A stretch of 64,000 bases of DNA from CAZFOB01 sp964520325 (GTDB lineage: Bacteria; Actinomycetota; JAICYB01): assembly GCA_964520325.1 (NCBI GenBank), contig CAZFOB010000007.1, positions 1 through 64,000 of the forward strand, read 5' to 3'. The position numbers and the translations under genes were made by a program. Shown piece by piece: positions 1 to 7,722 of this stretch (position 1 is the stretch's first letter; every line of letters begins with the position of its first letter). The notes beneath the pieces are model-generated. The model made no database searches. It had not been told where the DNA came from and saw only the letters and a program-made list of their open reading frames with translations.

Positions 1-638
1 GCCAGTCCGACCAGAGCAGGGGAGAGGTCGTCATCGTCGTCCGGCGTCGAGCTCGGCGTGCTGGATGGGGTCTGCTCCGGCGTCGGAAGCGCAGTTGGCT
101 CCGCGGAGTCGGTGGGCTCGGCGCTCGGTTCGGTCGTTGGTTCGGCGCTTCGTTTTGGAGTTGCGACTGGGGCCGGAGTGGGAGCCGTCGTGGCCGGGGC
201 CTTCGTCGCTGCGGGCTTGAAGGAGTCGTCGTCCTTGATGCTGACCGGTTCGGGGCTGCCGTAGTCGTAGTCCGTGCTGATCGAACACCCCTGGGCCCCC
301 GACAGGTTGATCGTGAACGACTCGGTGGGCTCGCCTTTCGTGTTCTCGATGGTCGGGATCTGGATCTCCTTGCGCTGCTCCGCTCCCGTGAACGTGATCC
401 GCTCGACCGTCGACTTGTAGTCGCTTCCCGCCCTCGCGGAGCCATCGACGGTGCGCAGCTGGACCGATGAGTCCTGATCGGCGCTGTCTCGCTCGATGCG
501 TACGGTGACCTTCTCGCCTTCGGTGACTGGAGACGCCGCCGTCACGAGGTACTGGTGGCAGGCCTGTGCGCTGGCGCCGACGAAGACGGTGGTCGAGACG
601 ACCAACACGACCAAAAGCGCTCGCAGAAGCATTCGCAT
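1..638 (-). CDS. Secreted Calx-beta domain protein, 3' end outside window
   Basis: The reading frame opens at ATG 638 (a second ATG at 632 is also possible) and runs off the left edge of the window after 212 codons without a stop. The first 26 or so residues form a signal peptide: basic start, long Leu/Val core, and an Ala-rich cleavage region ending ASAQA. A Calx-beta-like domain follows at about residues 30-115. It carries the family's GSARAGSDY and ITFTGAERKEIQI type strands, which usually bind calcium or act as an extracellular spacer. After that comes a Pro/Thr/Ser/Glu-rich linker and an acidic run just before the edge. A C-terminal membrane or wall anchor is likely beyond the window but cannot be seen. 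It is divergent from the DUF35 operon, with about 100 bp between them. Confidence 0.75.
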   Translation of the reverse strand, partial: MRMLLRALLVVLVVSTTVFVGASAQACHQYLVTAASPVTEGEKVTVRIERDSADQDSSVQLRTVDGSARAGSDYKSTVERITFTGAEQRKEIQIPTIENTKGEPTESFTINLSGAQGCSISTDYDYGSPEPVSIKDDDSFKPAATKAPATTAPTPAPVATPKRSAEPTTEPSAEPTDSAEPTALPTPEQTPSSTPSSTPDDDDDLSPALVGL

Positions 639-716
639 AGACACAGTCTCCAGATTCCCGGCCAGGTCCCTCTCCGAGCCTAGCGAGTTGGACGCGTCCG
701 CGGTTGAGCCTCAGAA

Positions 717-732
717 CGAGAATGTGTTCTAC
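717..732. promoter_or_regulatory. KstR-like operator (box A)
   Basis: CGAGAATGTGTTCTAC is an imperfect inverted repeat (AGAAT-GT-GTTCT) that matches the AGAAC-N2-GTTCT core of the three better boxes in this window with one change in the left half. It ends 10 bp before the ATG of the first DUF35 gene, so it would cover that gene's promoter. Inferred to place the DUF35/Ltp4/Ltp3 operon under KstR. Confidence 0.55.
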
Positions 733-742
733 TTTCCGCCGC

Positions 743-1177
743 ATGACAGCGGCGGAAGCCAGTTGGACGCTCGAGTTCCCGTATCGCCGAAGCCTCGGTC
801 CGGTGGTCGGGGCGTTCTTCACCGCGCTTCGCGACAAGCAGGTCATCGGGACGACGACGTTGGCTGGCCGTGTCCTGTGTCCTCCACTCGAATACGACCC
901 GGACAGCGGCGAAGCGGTGCAGGACGGATTCGTCGAGGTCGCGTCGTCCGGGACGGTCGAAACTGCGACCTGGGTAAGCGAACCGTTGCGCAAGCACCCG
1001 CTTCAGACCCCGTTCGCGTGGGCGCTTGTAAAGCTCGATGGCGCTGATACCTCGATCCTCCACGCACTCGACGCTTCACGTGAGCTGGCCGTCAAGGGTG
1101 CACGCGTGAAGATCCGCTGGCGCGAGGAGCGTCAGGGTCACATCACCGACATCGAGTGTTTCGAGCTCGGGACGTGA
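743..1177 (+). CDS. DUF35 OB-fold protein, likely aldolase partner (degenerate zinc ribbon)
   Basis: 144 residues that look like the OB-fold half of a DUF35 protein. DUF35 proteins pair with thiolase-fold Ltp proteins and are thought to support acyl-CoA binding. The zinc ribbon is missing: only Cys46 sits in the expected region. ATG 743 is chosen because the domain starts there; an upstream in-frame start at 704 would run through box A. It is the first gene of a four-gene operon with a second DUF35 gene and two Ltp-like genes. In mycobacteria I recall one protein of about 300 residues (Rv3521) next to ltp4 and ltp3. The two DUF35 genes here total 315 residues and may be a split version of it (inference). 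Confidence 0.65.
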   Translation: MTAAEASWTLEFPYRRSLGPVVGAFFTALRDKQVIGTTTLAGRVLCPPLEYDPDSGEAVQDGFVEVASSGTVETATWVSEPLRKHPLQTPFAWALVKLDGADTSILHALDASRELAVKGARVKIRWREERQGHITDIECFELGT

Positions 1178-1206
1178 CCCAAGATCAAAGCGGTCCCGTG
1201 GCGTTC

Positions 1207-1722
1207 ATGTCGCAGATGGTCAGCCTCGACTTCGTCAGCCGCACGTCCCCGGTGCACAGGCGCTTCGACGCGCAGATGCGTGAGCGACGGATCGTCGGTC
1301 AGCGATGTCCGTCGTGTTCGAAGGTCTATGTGCCACCGAAGGGATTCTGTCCGCTGTGCTGCGTCGTTACCGACACGTCTTGTGAGACGGACGTGAAGGA
1401 CACGGCCGTGGTCACGTCGTTCACTGTGATCACGCCGATCCAGTACCTCGGCCAGGAGGAGAAGGACGAGTACGTGCTCGCCAACGTCCTACTCGACGGC
1501 GCCGACTCGACGATCGGCCAGCAGCGCATCGGCGGGATCGCCAACGACAAGGTACGCATGGGCATGCGCGTGAGAGCGGTCTGGAACTCGCCCGACGATA
1601 GCGAGGACGAGGGCGGGGGCGGCGGGATGCGCGGCTGGGGCGTCGGCGCGATGGTGAAGCACTGGGAACCGTCCGGCGAGCCGGACGTCGACCGTGCGCA
1701 TTTCCAGGAGCACATCCTGTGA
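1207..1722 (+). CDS. DUF35 zinc-ribbon/OB-fold protein
   Basis: 171 residues with the complete DUF35 layout: an N-terminal helix, a rubredoxin-like zinc ribbon with Cys34, Cys37, Cys48 and Cys51 (C-x2-C, 10 residues, C-x2-C), and then an OB-fold ending in a Gly-rich loop around residue 140. Such proteins bind the C-terminal face of Ltp aldolases or thiolases and are needed for their activity; the ChsH2-Ltp2 complex is the known case. ATG 1207 is the first good start, and GTG 1198 is also in frame. The stop overlaps the GTG of the next gene (GTGA at 1719-1722), which suggests translational coupling. Confidence 0.75.
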   Translation: MSQMVSLDFVSRTSPVHRRFDAQMRERRIVGQRCPSCSKVYVPPKGFCPLCCVVTDTSCETDVKDTAVVTSFTVITPIQYLGQEEKDEYVLANVLLDGADSTIGQQRIGGIANDKVRMGMRVRAVWNSPDDSEDEGGGGGMRGWGVGAMVKHWEPSGEPDVDRAHFQEHIL

Positions 1723-2720
1723 GAGACGTAGCGGTCGTTTCGTATGCGGTCAGCGAACTTCGCGAGGGCATCGAGGAGACCGAGACGCAATTGCTGTTGC
1801 CGGTCGTCAACGATGCGCTCCAGCGTGCGGGCATCACTCGCGACGACATCGGCTTTACATGCTCGGCCTCCTGCGATTACCTGTCCGGGGCCCCCTTCGC
1901 ATTCGTGCAGAACCTCGAGGTGACGGGTGCGTGGCCGCCGATCTCGGAGTCGCATGTCGAGATGGACGGTGCATGGGCCCTCTACGAAGCGTGGGTCCGT
2001 CTGCAGCACGGCGACATCGACGTGGCGATGGTGTTCGCGTCAGGGATGTCGACGCGTTGCGATCTGCGCGAAGTGACGGCGATCCAGAACGACCCCTACT
2101 ACCTCATGCCGCTGTGGGTCGATCACGTCTCGTTCGGCGCGCTCCAGGCCCAAGCGTTGACGGACGCCGGCAAGTGGGACGGCCGATTCTCGCCGCCAAC
2201 CATCGTCGACGGCGCCGCCTGTGTCGTGCTGGCTGCCGGCGACAGGGCACGCGAGCTCGTGGAGCGACCCGCGTGGATCTCTGGGATCGACCACCGGACC
2301 GATCCGCACTATCCGGGCGTGCGCGACCTCACGATGTCGGCGTCCGCGCGCATCGCGGGTGAGCAAGCCGGCGTTGACAAGGCCCCGATCGATGTTGCCG
2401 AGCTGTCGGCGATCTTCCCGCACGAGCAGCTGATCTTGAAGGAGGCACTCGGTCTGTTTGGTGGCGTTGACATCGATCCGTCCGGCGGGGCGATCGAGGC
2501 AAACCCGTTCATCGTCACCGGCCTGATCCGCATCGGCGAAGCCGCGTCGCGCATCCTGGACGGCTCCGCGTCCCGCGCGCTTGGTCACGCGTCGCAGGGT
2601 CCGTGCCTGCAGCAGAACCTCGTCTGCGTGATGGAGGCAGACGACCGGAGCGCCGCAGGCGCGACGAGCGGAGAGAGAGACGACCGGAGCGCCGCAGGCG
2701 CGACGAGCGGAGAGAGATAG
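1719..2720 (+). CDS. ltp4: Ltp4-like thiolase-fold protein (steroid side-chain lyase subunit)
   Basis: 333 residues. Motifs shared with the actinobacterial Ltp4 group are ETQLLLPV near residue 22, SHVEMDGAWALYEAWV near 75, and a C-terminal DPSGG...ANP and LQQNLV block. Ltp3/Ltp4 proteins act late in sterol side-chain removal; Rhodococcus work ties them to C24-branched sterols. The thiolase cysteine is not evident. Compared with the Ltp2 and Ltp3 proteins in this window, a central stretch is absent: after TDAGKWD the chain jumps straight to the IVDGAA strand, losing about 40 residues. The last 26 residues are two copies of a 13-residue repeat encoded by a 39-bp tandem duplication. GTG start overlaps the previous stop. 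Confidence 0.7.
   Translation: MRDVAVVSYAVSELREGIEETETQLLLPVVNDALQRAGITRDDIGFTCSASCDYLSGAPFAFVQNLEVTGAWPPISESHVEMDGAWALYEAWVRLQHGDIDVAMVFASGMSTRCDLREVTAIQNDPYYLMPLWVDHVSFGALQAQALTDAGKWDGRFSPPTIVDGAACVVLAAGDRARELVERPAWISGIDHRTDPHYPGVRDLTMSASARIAGEQAGVDKAPIDVAELSAIFPHEQLILKEALGLFGGVDIDPSGGAIEANPFIVTGLIRIGEAASRILDGSASRALGHASQGPCLQQNLVCVMEADDRSAAGATSGERDDRSAAGATSGER
2640..2717 (+). repeat. 39-bp tandem duplication at the 3' end of the ltp4-like gene
   Basis: Two perfect 39-bp copies (2640-2678 and 2679-2717) lie immediately before the TAG stop at 2718. Each encodes 13 residues in frame (DDRSAAGATSGER). The unit contains GCGCC-GCA-GGCGC, a perfect 5-bp stem with a 3-base loop, which recurs in the 29697 repeat. 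Confidence 0.95.
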
Positions 2721-3863
2721 ATGGCCGAGCGAACGGCTGTCGTTGGGATCGGTCAGACCCACCACAAGAAGGTGCGCGACGACCTGTCGATGGCCGGGCT
2801 CGTCCGCGAGGCGGCGGAGCGAGCGTTGACCGACGCGAACATGGATTGGAAGGACATCGACGCCGTGGTGATCGGCAAGGCCCCCGACCTCTTCGAGGGG
2901 GTCATGATGCCCGAGGTCTACCTCGCCGACGCGCTCGGCGCTGCCGGCAAGCCGATCATGCGAGTGCATACGGCAGGAAGCGTCGGCGGATCGACTGCGG
3001 TCGTTGCGGCGCACCTCGTGTCGTCCGGTGTTCGTGACCGCGTCCTCACCGTCGCGTTCGAGAAGCAGTCGGAAGGCGACTCGACCTGGGGCCTCGGCGG
3101 CGGCCGCAGCGGAAGCGTCGGCGCCGGGGGCTACTTCGCGCCGCACATGCGTGCGTATATCGACCGCTCCGGCGCGCCCGACTACATCGGTCCGGCCGTC
3201 GCAGTGAAGGACCGTCTGAATGCGCTCAAGAATCCGTACGCGCACCTCAAGCTCCCCGACATCACGATCGAGCAGGTGATGGACAGCCCGTATGTGTGGG
3301 CGCCGGTCAGACGGCTCGAGTCATGTCCGACGTCAGACGGCGCGGCCGCGATGGTGCTCACCAACGAGAAGGGCGCCGCCGGATATACGAACCCGGCATG
3401 GATCCACGGCACGGCCATTCGGAGCGAGCTCGGTCAGTTCCCCGGCCGCGATCCGGTGGACCCACAAGGGGGACGGGACTGCGCGTCGGACGTGTACGCG
3501 CAAGCCGGCATCACAGATCCGATCAACGACGTCGACGTGCTCGAGTGCTACGTCCCGTTCTCGTGGTACGAGCCGATGTGGTTGGAGAACCTGGGCTTCG
3601 CTGCCGAGGGTGAGGGCTGGAAGCTCGTCGAGAAGGGCGACAGCAACTTCGGTGGACGGATCCCGACGAACGTCTCTGGTGGTGTGCTGTCGTCCAATCC
3701 GATCGGCGCCTCCGGCATGTTGCGATTTCTCGAAGCCGCGCTTCAGGTGCGCGGGATGGCCGGCGAGCACCAGGTCGAAGACGCGAGGACGGCAGTGGGG
3801 CATGCGTACGGCGGCGCCGCGCAGTTCTTCGCGATGTGGGTCGTCCGGGACCAGAAGCCCTGA
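2721..3863 (+). CDS. ltp3: Ltp3-like thiolase-fold protein (steroid side-chain aldolase family)
   Basis: 380 residues of the non-decarboxylating thiolase fold. The segment RVHTAGSVGGSTAV (about 80-93) lies where true thiolases carry the nucleophilic Cys, and it has no Cys. This is typical of Ltp aldolases, which cleave a beta-hydroxy acyl-CoA by retro-aldol reaction rather than thiolysis. CPTSDGAAA (about 203) and the C-terminal SSNPIGASG and GHAYGG motifs complete the fold. The ATG follows the ltp4-like TAG with no gap. With the two DUF35 genes it forms a likely hetero-complex under box A, probably acting on the side chain of C24-branched sterols (inference from Ltp3/Ltp4 of Rhodococcus). 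Confidence 0.75.
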   Translation: MAERTAVVGIGQTHHKKVRDDLSMAGLVREAAERALTDANMDWKDIDAVVIGKAPDLFEGVMMPEVYLADALGAAGKPIMRVHTAGSVGGSTAVVAAHLVSSGVRDRVLTVAFEKQSEGDSTWGLGGGRSGSVGAGGYFAPHMRAYIDRSGAPDYIGPAVAVKDRLNALKNPYAHLKLPDITIEQVMDSPYVWAPVRRLESCPTSDGAAAMVLTNEKGAAGYTNPAWIHGTAIRSELGQFPGRDPVDPQGGRDCASDVYAQAGITDPINDVDVLECYVPFSWYEPMWLENLGFAAEGEGWKLVEKGDSNFGGRIPTNVSGGVLSSNPIGASGMLRFLEAALQVRGMAGEHQVEDARTAVGHAYGGAAQFFAMWVVRDQKP

Positions 3864-4172
3864 TCAACAGTCGACTGCGTAACGCAATGCTTCGCAAACC
3901 TCGTCGAGCCGGGCGTCGGACAGCATCGTCAGCCGTGAGATGAGTGCATCCTTCTTGACCATGCGGATGTCGTCGAAGTTCACGACCGATGGAGCAGGCA
4001 ACCCGTCGCGCTCGTCGAGCTGCACTTCGGTCGGGACGCCCCGGACCGTACGGGTGAAGAGGGCCACCGTGAGCGATCGCAGCAGCGGGATAGCGATGTC
4101 TCTCGTCATGATGAGCACCGGGCGTCGTCCGAGCCCGGGCAGCTCTGCCCACCACACCTCGCCGCGCGTCAT
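3864..4172 (-). CDS. mazF: MazF/PemK-type endoribonuclease toxin
   Basis: 102 residues beginning MTRGEVWWAELPG, the standard start of MazF-fold toxins, followed by RPVLIMTRD and an NFDDIR strand in the usual positions. The family cleaves mRNA at short sequences. The start is fixed by the ATGA overlap at 4169-4172 with the antitoxin stop; an upstream ATG at 4190 would add six unlikely residues. The gene converges on ltp3, with stops that abut. Confidence 0.9.
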   Translation of the reverse strand: MTRGEVWWAELPGLGRRPVLIMTRDIAIPLLRSLTVALFTRTVRGVPTEVQLDERDGLPAPSVVNFDDIRMVKKDALISRLTMLSDARLDEVCEALRYAVDC

Positions 4173-4465
4173 CGCTCGCTCGGCCCCCAAGACTCCTCTT
4201 CGAGCGCCTCGCGCAGGCTGTGCTCAGCCCACGCCTCGAGCGTGCCCCACTCCGGCGGGTCGTCCTCGGTCCCGGGGGGGAACTTGGTGTATCCCTCGAC
4301 CATGCGGCGATCCTTCTCCGCCTCGTCCTCGTCCTTCACGAAGCCTTCGAGGGCGGAGCGGATGAGGGCCGACCGCGTTTCGCCGCGCTTCGCGGCGATC
4401 GCGTCGAGGACTTCCACGAGGTCGTCGGTGAGTTGGACGAGCGTCTGGCGGCGAGCCATGACCAT
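4169..4465 (-). CDS. Ribbon-helix-helix antitoxin for MazF
   Basis: 98 residues (or 96 from the second ATG at 4459). The first 45 form a ribbon-helix-helix DNA-binding domain with the pattern QTLVQLTDDLVEVLD...AAKRGETRSALIRSAL. The acidic tail rich in Glu and Trp would wrap the MazF dimer. It is translated just ahead of, and coupled to, the toxin. A 16-bp palindrome touches its start codon, as expected for autorepression. Confidence 0.88.
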   Translation of the reverse strand: MVMARRQTLVQLTDDLVEVLDAIAAKRGETRSALIRSALEGFVKDEDEAEKDRRMVEGYTKFPPGTEDDPPEWGTLEAWAEHSLREALEEESWGPSER

Positions 4466-4481
4466 ATGATACTCATATCAT
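4466..4481. promoter_or_regulatory. Palindromic operator of the toxin-antitoxin pair
   Basis: ATGATACTCATATCAT is an inverted repeat (ATGATA/TATCAT arms, 4-bp centre) placed directly against the antitoxin start codon and only 6 bp before the divergent DinB-like gene. RHH antitoxins commonly bind such sites. Here the site could also affect the divergent gene. Confidence 0.6.
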
Positions 4482-4487
4482 CCACTG

Positions 4488-4979
4488 ATGACACGCGCTG
4501 AGCCGCCACTCCACGGAAGCGAGCGGGACATGCTCGTCGGTTGGCTCGAGTACCACCGCGAGACGCTCGCGATGAAGTGCGAGGGCCTGACGTCCGAACA
4601 GCTGGCCGAGCGTGCCGTGCCGCCGTCGTGGCTGTCGCTGGCAGGGTTGCTGCGCCACATGGCCGAGGTCGAGCGGACGTACTTCCAGCGGACGTTCGCG
4701 GACGAGGACGTCCCCGCGATCCAGTTCGAGGAGGACCCCTTCCGCGAAGATGCGGACGCGGACTACTCATCGGTCGCGGACGACGACCCGCTCGCCGACT
4801 GGCGCGAGGAGATCCGTCGTGCGCGCGAGGTGATCTACCGCGCCACGTCGCTGACCGACGAGGGCAACAGCGCACTGCCGTTGCGCTTCTGGCTCGTGAA
4901 GATGCTGAACGAGTACGCGCGCCACAACGGACACGCCGACCTGCTGCGCGAGTGCATCGACGGAACGACGGGCGAATGA
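4488..4979 (+). CDS. DinB/DUF664 family protein
   Basis: 163 residues with the four-helix DinB-superfamily pattern: LVGWLEYHRETL helix, SLAGLLRHMAEVERTYF with the first metal-ligand His (about residue 57), and a C-terminal YARHNGHADLLRE helix with two more His (about 145 and 148). This His triad is the usual metal site. In actinobacteria DUF664 proteins include mycothiol-dependent transferases; the substrate cannot be told here. It is divergent from the antitoxin with 22 bp between starts, and overlaps the cupin gene by ATGA. Confidence 0.8.
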   Translation: MTRAEPPLHGSERDMLVGWLEYHRETLAMKCEGLTSEQLAERAVPPSWLSLAGLLRHMAEVERTYFQRTFADEDVPAIQFEEDPFREDADADYSSVADDDPLADWREEIRRAREVIYRATSLTDEGNSALPLRFWLVKMLNEYARHNGHADLLRECIDGTTGE

Positions 4980-5302
4980 CGGAAGCGATCTCGATCCCGG
5001 ACATGCTCGCGGCGCTTCCCGGTCCGTGGCGGCCGGCCGACGTCGTCCGCGTGAACGACGCGATCGTCCGTGTGGCACGGCTCGAGGGTGAGTTCCCGTG
5101 GCACGTCCACGACGAGGACGAGTTGTTCCTCTGTTGGGACGGCGGGTTCGTCATCGAGCTCGAGGGGGCCGAGGCGGTTCCGCTGAAGCGCGGCGACGTG
5201 TTCGTCGTCCCGAAGGGTGTGCGGCATCGTCCCGTCGCCGAGAACACCGCACACGCGATACTGCTCGAACGTCCGGAGACCGAGCAGTACGGCAATCGAT
5301 AG
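4976..5302 (+). CDS. Small single-domain cupin protein
   Basis: 108 residues. The cupin motif 1 is FPWHVHDEDELFLCWDG (about 39-55: two His plus Glu as metal ligands), and motif 2 is LKRGDVFVVPKGVRHRPVA (about 70-88: Gly-Asp and a final His). Most likely a metal-binding barrel; no substrate can be assigned. The start is set by the ATGA overlap with the DinB-like gene, and 10 bp separate it from the crotonase, so the three genes read as one operon. Confidence 0.8.
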   Translation: MTEAISIPDMLAALPGPWRPADVVRVNDAIVRVARLEGEFPWHVHDEDELFLCWDGGFVIELEGAEAVPLKRGDVFVVPKGVRHRPVAENTAHAILLERPETEQYGNR

Positions 5303-5312
5303 GAGACCTCGG

Positions 5313-6107
5313 ATGCCCGAAGCGATCGTCGAGCGCGAGGGTCACACGCTGATCGTGACCATGAATCGTCCGGAGGCGCGCAACGCGTTGTCCGGCGAGA
5401 TGATGCAGGTCATGTCCGAGGCGTGGGACGAAGTGAACGCCAACCCGGCCATCCGCGTCGCGATCCTGACCGGCGCCGGCGGTCACTTCTGCGCGGGGGC
5501 CGACCTGAAGGGTTTCGCCGCGAGCGCACCCGGTGACGGGATGGCCGAAGGACAACGGCAAGGGACGTTCGATCCGACGGTGCTCAAGCCGTTGCTGAAA
5601 GGATTCCTCCTCGACAAGCCGTTGGTGGCTGCGGTCGAAGGCTTCGCCGTCGCCGGCGGGACGGAGATCCTCCAAGGCACCGACATCCGCGTCGCGGGAG
5701 AGAGCGCGCAGTTCGGCGTCGCCGAGGTCCGCTGGGGACTCTTCCCGCTCGGCGGCTCGACGGTGCGGCTGCGCCGACAGATGCCATACACCGTCGCCGC
5801 CGACATGCTGCTCACGGGACGCCGGATCACCGCGAAGGAAGCGCTCGACTTCGGCTTGATCGGCTACGTCGTGCCGGACGGCGGTGCGCTCGACAAGGCG
5901 AAGGAGATCGCCGAGCTCATCGCCGCGAACGGGCCGGTCGCCGTGCAGAACGTCCTCAAGGCGCTCCGTGAGACCGAGTGCCTGCCCGAGGTCGACGCGT
6001 TCAAGATCGAAGCGCCGCTCGGGATCGAGACCTTTCTGTCAGAAGACGCGAAAGAAGGTCCCCGCGCGTTCATGGAGAAGCGCAAGCCCGAGTTCAAGGG
6101 CCGTTAG
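5313..6107 (+). CDS. Enoyl-CoA hydratase/isomerase (crotonase) family protein
   Basis: 264 residues, the normal length for a crotonase. NRPEARNALSG (about 18-28) and GAGGHFCAGADLKGF (about 52-66) form the first oxyanion-hole region and CoA-binding loop. AAVEGFAVAGGTEI (about 107-120) supplies the second oxyanion hole, with Glu residues near 117 and 139 as candidate acid/base. Hydration of an enoyl-CoA is the likely activity. The start is supported by AGGAG at 5301-5305. It converges with the response regulator gene, with stops 3 bp apart. Confidence 0.85.
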   Translation: MPEAIVEREGHTLIVTMNRPEARNALSGEMMQVMSEAWDEVNANPAIRVAILTGAGGHFCAGADLKGFAASAPGDGMAEGQRQGTFDPTVLKPLLKGFLLDKPLVAAVEGFAVAGGTEILQGTDIRVAGESAQFGVAEVRWGLFPLGGSTVRLRRQMPYTVAADMLLTGRRITAKEALDFGLIGYVVPDGGALDKAKEIAELIAANGPVAVQNVLKALRETECLPEVDAFKIEAPLGIETFLSEDAKEGPRAFMEKRKPEFKGR

Positions 6108-6110
6108 CGC

Positions 6111-6485
6111 TTAAAGGGGAGGCAGGGCGAGCATCCGGCGCACCGTCGGGAGCAGTTCACGGACATGTGTCTTGGATTGGAACTCATCGATGGCAGGCTC
6201 GGCCAGAGCTTCGGCGTGCATGTCGAACGCACTGAACAGCAGGATCTTCGCGTTCGGTGCGACAGCCTTGAGCAGCGGTGCCGCAGCCAGGCCCATCACG
6301 TCACCCTCGATCGAATGGTCGAGCACGATGAGATCTGGATCCACACTCTTCGCCACCTCGATAGCGCCGGCTGCGGAGGCTGCTTCGCCCATGATCTCCA
6401 GTCGCGGGTCACGTCCGAGGATCGTGCGGATCATGAAGCGCATGTCGGCGTCGTCTTCGACGACCACCAAAGCCTTGGTCGTCAC
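6111..6485 (-). CDS. Stand-alone CheY-like response regulator receiver
   Basis: 124 residues and a single receiver domain. The acidic pocket is Glu10-Asp11-Asp12, the phospho-acceptor is Asp56 in LIVLDHS, the switch Ser is near 85, and Lys104 sits in QSKT, with Thr in place of the usual Pro. There is no output domain and no histidine kinase nearby, so it probably works by protein-protein contact. About 100 bp separate it from the divergent acyltransferase gene. Confidence 0.85.
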   Translation of the reverse strand: MTTKALVVVEDDADMRFMIRTILGRDPRLEIMGEAASAAGAIEVAKSVDPDLIVLDHSIEGDVMGLAAAPLLKAVAPNAKILLFSAFDMHAEALAEPAIDEFQSKTHVRELLPTVRRMLALPPL

Positions 6486-6527
6486 CGTGGTGATTCAGTC
6501 ATGGATGTCGGCCCCCACTAGTCCCGA

Positions 6528-6571
6528 TGTACCCAGCGAGTGCACCCTCGAACCTGTACCTCGCGTGTACC
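6528..6571. promoter_or_regulatory. Three TGTACC direct repeats in a divergent promoter region
   Basis: TGTACC occurs at 6528-6533, 6555-6560 and 6566-6571, the last two 11 bp apart (one helical turn). They lie between the divergent response regulator and acyltransferase genes. A regulator site is possible but not shown by anything else. Confidence 0.25.
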
Positions 6572-6582
6572 GTCGTGCAGGG

Positions 6583-7686
6583 ATGGCATCTGCTGAAGAC
6601 GGTGGCCGCGATGTCTTCGTCGACACCGTTCGTGCGCTGAGTCTCTTCGTCGTCGTCGTCTATCACTGGACCTTCACGACGATCATCTGGGAAGCGGACG
6701 GACCCCATGCATCCAATCCGATCGGTGTCACGCGCGGCCTGTGGCTCGTGACGTGGCTGCTGCAGGTGATGCCCGCCTTCTTCTTCGCCGGCGGCTACGT
6801 CCACAAGCGGGGTTGGATAGCGGAGGGCGGCGGGTGGACGTGGGTGGTGAAACGTCTGAAACGGTTGTGGGCGCCGGCTTTCGCGTTAGTGGTCGTCGGG
6901 CTCGCGATCTGGATCGCCGCGCGGCAGGTCGCGCCGGAGGCCGACTGGGTTGGTACCGGTGTCGTCCTCGTGCTCTCCCCGCTGTGGTTCCTGATCGTCT
7001 ACGCGATGCTCGTCGCGACCGCGCCGTTGTGGTTCTGGCTTCACGAGCGTTTCGGTGAGCTCGTGCCTGTGTGGATGGTCGGTGTGGCGGTTGTCGTCGA
7101 CGTCCTGCGCTTCCGCTATCGTATCGCCGGCATCGAGTGGGTCAACATGGTCGTCGTCTGGGCACTTCCGCATCAGCTCGGGTTCGAATACGAACGTTTC
7201 GCCGCAGCGCCGCGGCGCTTCGCCTCGACACTTGCGTTCGGAGGATTCTTCGCGCTCTTCGGACTGACGAGCATGGGCCTGTATCCCCGGTCGATGGTCG
7301 GCGTGCCGGGCGAGGAGATCTCGAACATGGCACCACCGACGCTTGCGATCGCGGCGCTGACGATCTTCCAGGTCGGCGTCCTGCTGCTCGCTCGCGAACG
7401 CATCATCAGATGGGCGCATTCCGAGACCGGAAGCCGCTTCGTCGCCTTCGCCGCACGCAACTCGATGCGCATCTTCTTGTGGCACGCACCGGGGTACGCG
7501 CTCGCGTACGGCTTGTGGCGCCTCGCGGATCTGCCCGGGCAGTCGCCGAACATCGACGGAGGGTGGTGGGCCTACAGGCCGCTCTGGCTGCTTCTGCCGA
7601 TCGTTCCGACTGCGATCCTCGCCTCGACGCTTGGCCGCTTGACGCTGCGCGCGCGGCGCCGTCCGGCTCCGACGTTCGCGGCGTAG
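6583..7686 (+). CDS. Acyltransferase 3 family integral membrane protein
   Basis: 367 residues with about ten hydrophobic segments. The N-terminal DTVRALSLFVVVVYHW carries the arginine and histidine typical of acyltransferase-3 (OafA-like) enzymes, which move an acyl group onto a sugar, lipid or peptide at the membrane. FLWHAPGYALAYG near residue 308 is a later conserved helix. ATG 6583 is chosen because the family motif begins about 10 residues later; the frame upstream is antisense to the response regulator. The acceptor is unknown. Confidence 0.8.
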   Translation: MASAEDGGRDVFVDTVRALSLFVVVVYHWTFTTIIWEADGPHASNPIGVTRGLWLVTWLLQVMPAFFFAGGYVHKRGWIAEGGGWTWVVKRLKRLWAPAFALVVVGLAIWIAARQVAPEADWVGTGVVLVLSPLWFLIVYAMLVATAPLWFWLHERFGELVPVWMVGVAVVVDVLRFRYRIAGIEWVNMVVVWALPHQLGFEYERFAAAPRRFASTLAFGGFFALFGLTSMGLYPRSMVGVPGEEISNMAPPTLAIAALTIFQVGVLLLARERIIRWAHSETGSRFVAFAARNSMRIFLWHAPGYALAYGLWRLADLPGQSPNIDGGWWAYRPLWLLLPIVPTAILASTLGRLTLRARRRPAPTFAA

Positions 7687-7696
7687 CCTGTCCGGC

Positions 7697-7722
7697 GAGG
7701 AGGACGGCCAGAGGAGGACGGC
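7697..7722 (+). repeat. 12-bp tandem duplication carrying the ribosome-binding site
   Basis: GAGGAGGACGGC occurs at 7697-7708 and 7711-7722, ending at the ATG of the ASST-like gene. Both copies contain AGGAGG, so the gene has a duplicated Shine-Dalgarno; only the second is at useful spacing. Confidence 0.85.

Noticed and set aside
31..993. 320-codon minus-strand frame at the left edge
   Set aside because: It crosses the signal peptide and Calx-beta gene in another frame and part of the DUF35 gene antisense. The Calx-beta frame has the real domain and a signal peptide.
6088..6126. Intrinsic terminator between the convergent crotonase and response regulator genes
   Set aside because: No GC-rich stem followed by a U-run can be drawn. 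The same is true at the other convergent junctions checked (3863, 16588, 20040, 61460).
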